From an uncultured Pseudomonadota bacterium (GTDB lineage Bacteria > Lernaellota > Lernaellaia > Lernaellales > Lernaellaceae): a DNA stretch of 16,609 bases. The stretch is from the NCBI GenBank assembly GCA_937967875.1, contig CALBTQ010000223.1, forward strand, positions 1 to 16,609, written 5' to 3'. Positions 1-6,562 of this stretch are shown piece by piece (the stretch's first letter is position 1; every line of letters begins with the position of its first letter). The notes under the pieces are model-generated. The model was given only the letters and a program-made list of their open reading frames with translations, did not search any database and had not been told where the DNA came from. A program made the translations under genes and the position numbers.

Positions 1-45
1 CCACCGAGATCTACACTCTTTCCCTACACGACGCTCTTCCGATCT
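1..45 (+). other. Illumina P5/TruSeq adapter remnant (not genomic)
   Basis: These 45 bases match the 3' portion of the Illumina universal (P5) adapter, including the read-1 primer tail that ends CGCTCTTCCGATCT. The 13 bases that would complete the adapter lie outside the window. SecD coding sequence begins directly after it. The minus-strand reading of the adapter gives the peptide GRASCRERV, a tell-tale end on spurious predicted proteins. This is a library or assembly artefact marking a contig edge and should be trimmed. Confidence 0.97.
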
Positions 46-235
46 GATTCTGGACGCGAACATCACCACCCTGGTCGCGGCCGTCGTCCTCTACAACTTC
101 GGCACCGGTCCGATCAAGGGCTTCGCGGTCACGTTGACCATCGGCCTGATCGCCAGTGTCTTTACCGCAATCTATGTCACCCGCGTGATCGTCGAAGCGT
201 TGGCGAAACGTAGCGGCGACCGGCTCAGCATCTAA
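46..235 (+). CDS. secD: SecD C-terminal fragment (protein translocase subunit), 5' end missing
   Basis: SecD and SecF form a proton-driven inner-membrane complex that helps the SecYEG channel pull exported proteins through. Only the last 62 codons are present; the first whole codon is at 47 and the stop is TAA at 233-235. The fragment carries the family's D-A-N-I-T-T segment (fragment residues 3-8), then G-T-G-P-I-K-G-F-A-V-T-L, which joins the last transmembrane helices, and a short basic cytoplasmic tail. This is the conserved RND-type membrane end of SecD. The truncation is due to the contig edge and adapter, not a broken gene. The secF start lies 18 bases after the stop, so the two are presumably cotranscribed. 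Confidence 0.93.
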
Positions 236-253
236 GGGCGGGGAGAATACGCA

Positions 254-1243
254 ATGAGTTTCTTCGAAATCGTGCCGAACAATGTGAATATCAATTTCGT
301 GGGCGCGCGCAAGGTCGCCATCGCGATTTCCTCGTTGGTGGTGGTCGCCTCGCTGATCGGAATTTTCGTTTTCGGATTCAACTGGGGCATCGACTTCGCC
401 GGCGGTCTGGAAATGCGCGTCGACTTCATCAACGCCGCGCAGAACGTGACCATCGGCGACGTGCGTGCGGCAATGGCCGAAAAAGAACTGCCGGCCACGC
501 TGCCGCTGACCGGCGTGCAGGTCAACAGCTTCATCATTCCGGGCAAAAACAGCTACACGATCAAAGCCAAGGGCGAGGAGAACGTCGAGAAGGCCGGCGG
601 CGACACCAAGCTGCAGGACATGTCGGCCGAACTGCTCACCCATCTGAACAATAAATTCGGCCAGGGCAACGTGGAAATCGTCTCGACCGACATGGTCGGC
701 CCGCGCGTGGGCGCGACGCTGCGCAAAAAAGGCCTGCTGGCGATCGTCTACGCGCTGCTGGGCATTCTGATTTACGTCGGCTGGCGCTTCAACTTCCGTT
801 ACAGCCCGGGAGGCGTGGTCGCCCTGGCGCACGACGTGATCATCACCGCCGGCGTCTTCGCCTTCATGCAGCGTGAGGTCAACCTGGTGACCATCGCCGC
901 GCTGCTGACCATCGCCGGTTACTCGATCAACGACACGATCGTCGTTTACGACCGCATCCGCGAGGGTCGTGAGAAAAAATACCGCAACAAACCGTTGGCC
1001 GTCGCGGTCAACAATTCGATCAACGAAACGCTCAGCCGCACGCTGCTGACCTCGGCCACCACGTTGTTCGTCGTCGTCAGCCTGTTCGTGCTCGGCGGCG
1101 AAATCCTTCGCGACTTCGCACTGGCTCTGTTGATCGGCATCACGGTCGGTACCTATTCCTCGATCTTTATCGCCAGCCCGATCTACCTGATGCTGGAAGA
1201 TTGGTTCGCTTTGCGCCGCAAAGCCAAGGGCGCCTTGCGCTAA
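254..1243 (+). CDS. secF: SecF, protein translocase subunit
   Basis: This is the partner of SecD in the inner-membrane SecDF complex. The 329 residues are a usual SecF length. Visible parts are a first transmembrane helix (about 20-41), the family motif G-I-D-F-A-G-G (45-51), a periplasmic P1 domain (about 52-150), the V-G-P-R-V-G motif (148-153), and then five more hydrophobic helices between about 160 and 312. These include the signature stretches around L-A-H-D (191-194) and G-Y-S-I-N-D-T-I-V-V-Y-D-R-I-R (222-236). The ATG at 254 is supported by GGGGAG at 240-245, 8 bases upstream. It follows secD by 18 bases and precedes recJ by 39. Nothing is missing from the family core. Confidence 0.97.
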   Translation: MSFFEIVPNNVNINFVGARKVAIAISSLVVVASLIGIFVFGFNWGIDFAGGLEMRVDFINAAQNVTIGDVRAAMAEKELPATLPLTGVQVNSFIIPGKNSYTIKAKGEENVEKAGGDTKLQDMSAELLTHLNNKFGQGNVEIVSTDMVGPRVGATLRKKGLLAIVYALLGILIYVGWRFNFRYSPGGVVALAHDVIITAGVFAFMQREVNLVTIAALLTIAGYSINDTIVVYDRIREGREKKYRNKPLAVAVNNSINETLSRTLLTSATTLFVVVSLFVLGGEILRDFALALLIGITVGTYSSIFIASPIYLMLEDWFALRRKAKGALR

Positions 1244-1282
1244 CCGGAGCGACGGCCGAAAAATAAAGGAGCGACTACCGCC

Positions 1283-3004
1283 GTGGGTGACAGCCAAAAA
1301 CGATGGGTGTTTGTCGAAGCCGATCCCATCGTCGAACGGCGGTTGATGGACGAACTGGACGTCGGTCCGATCACCGCCCGCATTCTCGCCGGGCGCGGCC
1401 TGGTCGAACCGGCGGAAGTGAAGCGCTTCTTCGCCCCCCGGCTGGCCGAGTTGATCGATCCCGACAACATGCTGGGCGCGCCCGAAGCCGCCCGACGCAT
1501 CGCCGACGCGATCGAGCGCGGCGAAACCGTGGCCGTCTACGGCGACTACGACGCCGACGGCGTGACCTCGACCACGTTGATCGTCGATTTCTTCCGCCAT
1601 CTGCGCCATCCGATCATCCCCTACATTCCCGACCGCTTCGACCAGGGCTACGGTCTGACCGCCGAACCGGTCGTCGGTCTCGCCGAGCGAGGCGCGAAGC
1701 TGCTGATCACCGTCGATTGCGGCGTCAACGATTACGACGCGGTCGCCGCCGCCAACGCGGCGGGCATGGACGTGATCATCACCGATCACCACGAGCTGGC
1801 CGGGCAACGGCCGCCGGCGTTGGCCATTCTCAATCCGCACCAGCCCGAGTGCGGCTTTCACGGCGAACCGCTGGCCGGCGTGGGCGTCGCGTTTTTCCTC
1901 GTCGGCGCGGTGCGCAAGGAACTGACGCGGCGCAAGCTGCCGCAGGCCGAAGCCTACGACCTCAAATCGGCGCTGGATCTGGTCGCGCTGGGCACCGTCG
2001 CCGACATCGTGCCGCTGGTCGGCCTCAACCGCATTCTGGTGCACCACGGCCTGCCGCTGATCAACCGGGAAAAACGCCCGGGCATCGCCGCGCTCAAGCA
2101 GGTCGCCAACGTGAAAAATCCGGTCCGCTGCGGCGACATCGGTTTTCGTCTGGCCCCGCGCATCAACGCCGCCGGGCGCCTAGGCGACGCGTCGATCGGC
2201 ATGGACCTGCTGCTCACCTGCGACATGGGCGAGGCGCAGCGCATCGCCAAGCAGCTCGCCGAGGAAAACATGCGCCGGCAGACGATCGAAAGCGGCATCT
2301 TCAACCAGGCGCAGGAGATGTTCGAGAAAATCGCGCGCAAGGAACGGCTGCTGACCATCGTCCTGGCCCACCCCGAATGGCACCCCGGCGTGATCGGCAT
2401 CGTCGCCAGCAAGATGGTCGATAAGTTCCATCGTCCGACGATCCTCTTCGCCGCCGGCGAGGGCTCCAGCCGCGGCTCGGGGCGGTCGATTTCCGCGTTC
2501 AACATCTTCGAGGCGCTGCAGGCCTGCGAGGAGATCTTGGATACCTTCGGCGGACACGCGCAGGCGGCGGGCGTGCAGGTGAACAACGAGCGGCTCGTCG
2601 AGTTCGCCAAGGCCTTCGACGCTTACGCGCGCAAGGTGCTCAAGCCCGAAGACATGGTGCCGCTGCAGCGCATCGACGCCCTCTGCGAAATCGACGAAAT
2701 CGGCGATCGCCTGGTGCGCGAACTCAGCTCGCTGGCCCCCTTCGGCTTCGGCAACAGCGAGCCCGTGCTGGGCACGCGCGACGTGCGGGTGCTCTCCAAG
2801 CGCATCGTCGGCAGCGACCACCTCAAGCTGCGCGTCGCCTGGCGCAGCACCGCGATGCCGGTCATCGCCTACGGCCGCGCCTCGCAATACGACCGGATCG
2901 GCTCGCGCATCGACCTGGCCTACTCGCCGGAGTTCAACAACTTCGGCGGCGTGCAGCACATCCAGTTGCGCGTCAAGGATCTGGTCATCCCCGACTCGGA
3001 ATAA
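1283..3004 (+). CDS. recJ: RecJ, single-stranded-DNA-specific 5'-3' exonuclease
   Basis: RecJ is a DHH-family exonuclease that trims 5' ends of single strands in recombination, mismatch and base-excision repair. The 573 residues match the usual length. Metal-binding motifs are G-D-Y-D-A-D-G (87-93), T-V-D-C-G (143-147), D-H-H (168-170), and G-T-V-A-D-I-V-P-L (237-245). R-I-N-A-A-G-R-L (293-300) and the DHHA1 part H-P-G-V-I-G-I-V-A-S (367-376), G-S-G-R-S-I (398-403) and G-G-H-A-Q-A-A-G (423-430) follow. A C-terminal OB-like domain fills about 455-573. The start is GTG at 1283 with AAGGAG at 1266-1271, 11 bases upstream. secD-secF-recJ linkage occurs in several deltaproteobacterial-type genomes (from memory). 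Confidence 0.96.
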   Translation: MGDSQKRWVFVEADPIVERRLMDELDVGPITARILAGRGLVEPAEVKRFFAPRLAELIDPDNMLGAPEAARRIADAIERGETVAVYGDYDADGVTSTTLIVDFFRHLRHPIIPYIPDRFDQGYGLTAEPVVGLAERGAKLLITVDCGVNDYDAVAAANAAGMDVIITDHHELAGQRPPALAILNPHQPECGFHGEPLAGVGVAFFLVGAVRKELTRRKLPQAEAYDLKSALDLVALGTVADIVPLVGLNRILVHHGLPLINREKRPGIAALKQVANVKNPVRCGDIGFRLAPRINAAGRLGDASIGMDLLLTCDMGEAQRIAKQLAEENMRRQTIESGIFNQAQEMFEKIARKERLLTIVLAHPEWHPGVIGIVASKMVDKFHRPTILFAAGEGSSRGSGRSISAFNIFEALQACEEILDTFGGHAQAAGVQVNNERLVEFAKAFDAYARKVLKPEDMVPLQRIDALCEIDEIGDRLVRELSSLAPFGFGNSEPVLGTRDVRVLSKRIVGSDHLKLRVAWRSTAMPVIAYGRASQYDRIGSRIDLAYSPEFNNFGGVQHIQLRVKDLVIPDSE

Positions 3005-3059
3005 TCACTACGATTGCGATTGATTGGCGGCTCTGTTTTGTACCGGGCGGCGTTGTTGT

Positions 3060-3160
3060 CCCTCACCCCGGGCTATGCCCGACCCTCTCCCACCGGGAGA
3101 GGGTAAAAGTCGGCGGCCCGGTCTCCCTTCTCCCCGTGGGAGAAGGGGCGGGGATGAGGG
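3060..3160. repeat. Compound palindromic intergenic element (two hairpins in an outer inverted repeat)
   Basis: The ends are near-perfect inverted repeats: CCCTCACCCCG at 3060-3070 pairs with CGGGGATGAGGG at 3149-3160, with one bulged base. Inside are two perfect 10-bp hairpins with 3-base loops: 3082-3091 with 3095-3104 (stem ACCCTCTCCC) and 3125-3134 with 3138-3147 (stem CCCTTCTCCC). The whole can fold as a three-way junction in either strand. CCCTCTCCC/GGGAGAGGG hairpins of this kind are scattered between genes in many GC-rich proteobacterial genomes (general knowledge), so this is most likely one copy of a REP-like family. Copy number in this genome cannot be seen from one window. Confidence 0.75.
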
Positions 3161-3181
3161 CTAACTTATCAAGGATTCCTT

Positions 3182-3275
3182 CGCCCCTCCGGGGCTTGGC
3201 GGCTTTGGGTGGCCGCAATTTCCAGGGCTTCGCCCTTCGCTACTGACCGTCCGCCCCTGCGGGGCTTTGGCGGCT
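3182..3275. repeat. Two short direct repeats, each containing a GCCCC/GGGGC palindrome
   Basis: CGCCCCTCCGGGGCTTGGCG starts at 3182, and a near-identical copy starts at 3252 with one substitution in the loop and one extra T. Each contains a 5-bp hairpin (3183-3187 with 3191-3195; 3253-3257 with 3261-3265), and GGCGGCT ends both copies. Between them AGGGC-TTC-GCCCT (3224-3236) forms another small hairpin. The 70-base spacing and only two copies argue against a CRISPR array. Probably intergenic mosaic repeats of the same class as the element just upstream. Confidence 0.6.
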
Positions 3276-3392
3276 CTCGGTGTATCAATTCGGACGAAAC
3301 ACCGGATGAACATTCCTCGGCCGGGTGGCGCTGTTTTGCGAGCGAATGAAATGAGTGAGCATAACAGTGGATAACGAAAACGCCGATACACC

Positions 3393-3408
3393 TCACCGCG
3401 TTCGGTGA
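3393..3408 (-). terminator. Weak hairpin just downstream of glpD
   Basis: TCACCG (3393-3398) pairs with CGGTGA (3403-3408) around a 4-base loop, starting 23 bases past the glpD stop. There is no U-run after it on the minus strand, so it is at best a non-canonical terminator or a 3'-end stabiliser. Confidence 0.25.
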
Positions 3409-3431
3409 ATCAGCGCCGCCCCGTCGCGCGT

Positions 3432-5081
3432 CTACCCGGCCATGTTTTTGCGCGCGAGCAAATCGAGCGCGTGGTCGATTTCCTTGGTGCGCCGCGCCTC
3501 GTCCCAGCCGAGCTTGTCACCGACGATCGCCGCCGTTTTCTCCACGGCCTCACGCGAGAGCAAACCCGTGTTGCCCAGGCCGATGCGCCGCCAGAGCACG
3601 TCTTCGAGCGTCAGCGCCATCTCTTGCTCGACGGCGAGCACCGCCGCCGCCGCGGGCACCGGTTCGCGTTCGTCGAGCCGCGCGGCCAGCGCCGCGTCGC
3701 CCATCAGCGCGAAGACCTCGTCACGCCGCGAGCCGAAATCGAGGCTGAGGCGTTCGACCATCTCCTCGCCTACCTCCGGATGCGCTTGCACGCCCTTGAC
3801 CACGAAGTCGTCCCAGTAGGGGATGTTGCCGCCGGGCAGCGGCTTGTCGGCGGTCGGGCAGGGCATCGCCGGTTTGCCGAGTTTGGTCAGCGCCAGGTCG
3901 ACGAGCTGCTGGGCGAGGTGCCGGCTGGTCGTGTACTTGCCGCCGATCACCGTGACGAACCCGTTGATCTTGTCGTCCTTGGCGTGGTCGTAGATTTCGT
4001 ACTTGCGGCTGGCGTCGTAGCTGGACAGCTCGACCTCGGTTTCGTCCTCGACGATCGGCCGCAGGCCGCCGTAGGTCCAGGTCACGTCGTCCATGGTCAC
4101 CTGCGCCGCCGGATAGGCTTCGTTGATCTCGCGCAGGAAATCTTCCGCCGCCGCGTGCGTCACCGTGTAGTCGTCCGGCGTGCCTTCGTAGACGCTGTCG
4201 GTCGTGCCCGCGAGCGTCAGGCCGCGCCAGGGGATCAGGAAGAAGTGCCGGCCGCCGCTCGTGCGCAGCACCACCGCGTGTTTGTCGATCACCTTGCGGA
4301 AAACCAAATGGATGCCCTGGCTGCGCAGGACCTTCTTTTTGTGCGCCTCGCCCAGCGCCATGCCCGACAGATGGTCGGCCCAGGTGCCCGACACGTTGAC
4401 CGTCAGGTCGGCGGTCAGGTCGTATTCGGCGCCGTCGATCAGGTCGCGCACCTTCGCGCCGCTCACCGTGTCGTGCGCCATGTTCAGGCCGACGACCTCG
4501 GCGTAGTTGGCCGCCTGCGCGCCGTGCGCCGCCGCGCCCAGCACGAACTCGAGCGTCAAACGCTCGGGATAATGCATCTGGCAATCGTAATACAACGCGC
4601 CGCCCGACAGCTTGCGTGGGTCGACGTTGGGCTCTTCGCGCAGCGTGCCGTTTTTCGAAAAGAGCTTGAAGTGCGGCAGCCGCCGTTTCGGATCGGGCAG
4701 GTTGGCTTTGTCGAAGCTGAACAGATCGTACAGGAGCATGCCCGCCGCGATCATCGGGAAGTTGTTGCTCGTGCCGCTGTAGGTGGGCACAAGAAAGGCT
4801 TTGGGCAACACCTGGTGCGGCGCGATCAGCGTGAGAATGCGGCGCTCGCGCAGGCTTTCGCGCACGAGGCCGAATTCGAAATTTTTCAGGTAGCGCAAGC
4901 CGCCGTGAATCAGCTTGCTGGTGGCCGCGCTGGTGGCCCAGGAAAAGTCCTTCTTTTCCACGAGGGCGACCTTGAGGCCGCGCATCGCGGCGTCATAGGC
5001 CACGCAGGCGCCGGTGATGCCGCCGCCGATGACCAACACGTCGAAGTGGGCTTTGGCCATTTTGGCTAGATCGCGTTGCAT
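3432..5081 (-). CDS. glpD: Glycerol-3-phosphate dehydrogenase, FAD-dependent
   Basis: This enzyme oxidises sn-glycerol 3-phosphate to dihydroxyacetone phosphate at the inner membrane and passes electrons to quinone. The 549-residue protein has an N-terminal FAD-binding G-G-G-I-T-G (19-24), the family signature T-S-A-A-T-S-K-L-I-H-G-G-L-R-Y-L (50-65), S-Q-G-I-H-L-V (254-260), P-W-R-G-L-T-L-A-G-T-T-D (284-295), T-Y-G-G-L-R-P (336-342) and G-G-K-Y-T-T-S-R (380-387). A C-terminal DAO_C domain covers about 420-540. The frame stays open to 5129, but the promoter at 5109-5137 overlaps that stretch, and GGAG at 5090-5093 sits 8 bases before the ATG at 5081, which I take as the start. It stands alone, without glpF or glpK nearby. 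Confidence 0.95.
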   Translation of the reverse strand: MQRDLAKMAKAHFDVLVIGGGITGACVAYDAAMRGLKVALVEKKDFSWATSAATSKLIHGGLRYLKNFEFGLVRESLRERRILTLIAPHQVLPKAFLVPTYSGTSNNFPMIAAGMLLYDLFSFDKANLPDPKRRLPHFKLFSKNGTLREEPNVDPRKLSGGALYYDCQMHYPERLTLEFVLGAAAHGAQAANYAEVVGLNMAHDTVSGAKVRDLIDGAEYDLTADLTVNVSGTWADHLSGMALGEAHKKKVLRSQGIHLVFRKVIDKHAVVLRTSGGRHFFLIPWRGLTLAGTTDSVYEGTPDDYTVTHAAAEDFLREINEAYPAAQVTMDDVTWTYGGLRPIVEDETEVELSSYDASRKYEIYDHAKDDKINGFVTVIGGKYTTSRHLAQQLVDLALTKLGKPAMPCPTADKPLPGGNIPYWDDFVVKGVQAHPEVGEEMVERLSLDFGSRRDEVFALMGDAALAARLDEREPVPAAAAVLAVEQEMALTLEDVLWRRIGLGNTGLLSREAVEKTAAIVGDKLGWDEARRTKEIDHALDLLARKNMAG

Positions 5082-5108
5082 GCAAATCACTCCGTTGAAG
5101 GTTGAGCG

Positions 5109-5137
5109 ATTGTACGCGTTATGCCGCATTGCGTCAA
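5109..5137 (-). promoter_or_regulatory. Sigma-70-type promoter of glpD
   Basis: On the minus strand TTGACG (5132-5137) and TACAAT (5109-5114) are separated by exactly 17 bases, close to the TTGACA/TATAAT consensus. The -10 box lies 27 bases before the ATG at 5081, giving a leader of about 20 bases. This separates glpD from the hydrolase gene upstream and rules out translation from 5129. Confidence 0.72.
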
Positions 5138-5190
5138 ACGCCTCCGCAACCCCGATGATGAAATTATTTTCGGCGGCTAACGAGGGTAAT

Positions 5191-6528
5191 TTAATCCGTA
5201 AACGGCCAGTTGTACACTTCGGCGTTGATCTCGGTGAACGCCGCCGTGAGCTGCTCGTAGGGCTCGTCCTGCTCGTCGACCAGACCGAAGTTCGAATCCT
5301 CGCCGTCGAAGCGGCCCAACTCCGGTTCGTCCACGTAGGCGAACCAGTGATAGCCGACGATGTAATCCGAATGCGTGCACTGATGCGTGTAGTCGCTCAT
5401 CCATTCCGTGCGTTGCGTCTGATCGGCGGCGGTCATGAACACCCAGGCGGGTGGGAAGGTCGAGGGCGGCACCGCATCCAGCCCGCGGAACGAGAACTCG
5501 CTGATCAGAATCGGCAGATCGCTCAGCCCGTTGTAATTGACCAGCATGTCTTCCGGCGACACCAGGCGCAGATCGTCCGACAGGTTGTAGGCCAGCCATT
5601 GCCACGGCTGCCAGACCATGTAGTGGTTGATCGACATCACGTCGACGTACCGCGCGGCGGCCTCGGCCACCACCTGCGGCGTCAACCACGACACGAAGCG
5701 CGAACCCAGAATCAAATGATCCGGATCCACCGCGCGCACCGCCTCGGTGGTCACCGAGAAGAACTGTTCGGCCACCTCGGCCAGCCACGCCTCGCGATCG
5801 TCCGCCTGCTCTTTGGTCAGCGGAATCGGCACGACTTCGCGGAGGTACAGCAGATCGTCCCAGCCGCGAATGTCCAGCCCGTGCACCGCCTTGAACTCGA
5901 CGATGTTGTCGGCGTAGCGCTCGCGGAAAAACTGCACCAGCACGCGTTTGCCCGGCGAATCGGGCGGCAGCGCGATGTAGTCGGAAAACAGGTCGGCCTG
6001 CCGCCGCCAGTCGAAGCCCCAGCGCATTTCGTTGTCCAGAAAGTAGCCGATCAACCGTTCGTCGCCGAGATAATTGGCGCAGGTCGCGGCCTTTTCCTCC
6101 ACGTTCTCGTAGAAGTCGTCGCTCCAGTAATCGGGCACGAAGCCCGAGAGCCAGTCGGCCCCGGACATGTACAGAATCGTCGTGTAGTACAGCCGATCGC
6201 CCAGCAGGCCGTTGTCGCACCAGCCGCCCAGCGTGTTGAAGTTCCAGCTTTCCAGCCGATCGGCGGCCGTCTCGGCCCAGGCCTCTTCGCTGCCGTAGAG
6301 ATTCATGATGTTGACGTGATAGGGCGCGTAGCCCAAGTCGGGGCAATAGTATCCGTCCGGTGTGCCCACGTTGATGCCGGTGGAAAAGAAGCGTTCGCCG
6401 TCGGGGTCGAACAGCCACCAGCGGCCGTCTTCCTGTCCGACGGTGAAATTGGCGGCGCTCGCGGCGGCGGACAGTCCGAGGATCAGCGACAACAGCAGCG
6501 GTAAACAACGAAGCAGGCGACGATTCAT
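5191..6528 (-). CDS. Secreted glycoside hydrolase, agarase-like TIM barrel (clan GH-A)
   Basis: The 445-residue protein begins with a signal peptide (basic M-N-R-R, hydrophobic 8-20, probable cleavage after A-S-A, about residue 25). The rest reads as one (beta/alpha)8 domain of clan GH-A. G-Y-F-L-D-N-E-M-R-W (161-170) holds the likely acid/base Glu167, and L-I-S-E-F-S-F-R-G (341-349) the likely nucleophile Glu344. N-H-Y (301-303) and G-R-F-D-G-E-D-S-N-F-G-L-V (405-417) resemble beta-agarase/GH50-type enzymes. The substrate cannot be read from sequence. No carbohydrate-binding module is attached. The ATG at 6528 has GGAGAG at 6539-6544. It lies 34 bases after the glycosyltransferase gene and is probably on the same transcript. 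Confidence 0.78.
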   Translation of the reverse strand: MNRRLLRCLPLLLSLILGLSAAASAANFTVGQEDGRWWLFDPDGERFFSTGINVGTPDGYYCPDLGYAPYHVNIMNLYGSEEAWAETAADRLESWNFNTLGGWCDNGLLGDRLYYTTILYMSGADWLSGFVPDYWSDDFYENVEEKAATCANYLGDERLIGYFLDNEMRWGFDWRRQADLFSDYIALPPDSPGKRVLVQFFRERYADNIVEFKAVHGLDIRGWDDLLYLREVVPIPLTKEQADDREAWLAEVAEQFFSVTTEAVRAVDPDHLILGSRFVSWLTPQVVAEAAARYVDVMSINHYMVWQPWQWLAYNLSDDLRLVSPEDMLVNYNGLSDLPILISEFSFRGLDAVPPSTFPPAWVFMTAADQTQRTEWMSDYTHQCTHSDYIVGYHWFAYVDEPELGRFDGEDSNFGLVDEQDEPYEQLTAAFTEINAEVYNWPFTD

Positions 6529-6562
6529 GGCGTTTTCTCTCTCCGGTCAAAAAGTCATTTTA

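Larger units (their letters stand above)
3005..3431. other. Gene-free convergent intergenic region rich in hairpins and short repeats
   Basis: These 427 bases separate the ends of recJ (plus) and glpD (minus). I see no credible gene: the short minus-strand frames here (3161-3396) lack a ribosome binding site and translate the repeats into low-complexity P/G/R-rich peptides. It holds a compound palindromic element (3060-3160), a pair of GCCCC-GGGGC repeats (3182-3275) with another small hairpin between them, and a weak hairpin near the glpD stop (3393-3408). None is followed by a good U-run, so none is a textbook terminator, but convergent transcription could end in this structured zone. Confidence 0.8.

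Noticed and set aside
11..2047. Long minus-strand open frame (678 codons) opposite secD, secF and recJ
   Set aside because: It is antisense to three clear genes, is rich in H, Q, D, R and G like other GC-driven shadows, and its last residues come from the adapter.
3082..3275. CRISPR array
   Set aside because: The repeats are too short, too few and unevenly spaced, and no cas gene is nearby.
3350..3380. lac-operator-like string (GTGAGCATAAC ... GGATAAC)
   Set aside because: The similarity is partial, lacks dyad symmetry, and the site is in a convergent intergenic region with no promoter to control.
3161..3396. Two short overlapping minus-strand frames of about 75 codons
   Set aside because: They translate the palindromic repeats, lack a ribosome binding site and look compositionally random.
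5082..5129. N-terminal extension of GlpD from an in-frame start at 5129
   Set aside because: The extension overlaps the predicted promoter (5109-5137), while the ATG at 5081 has a well-placed GGAG.
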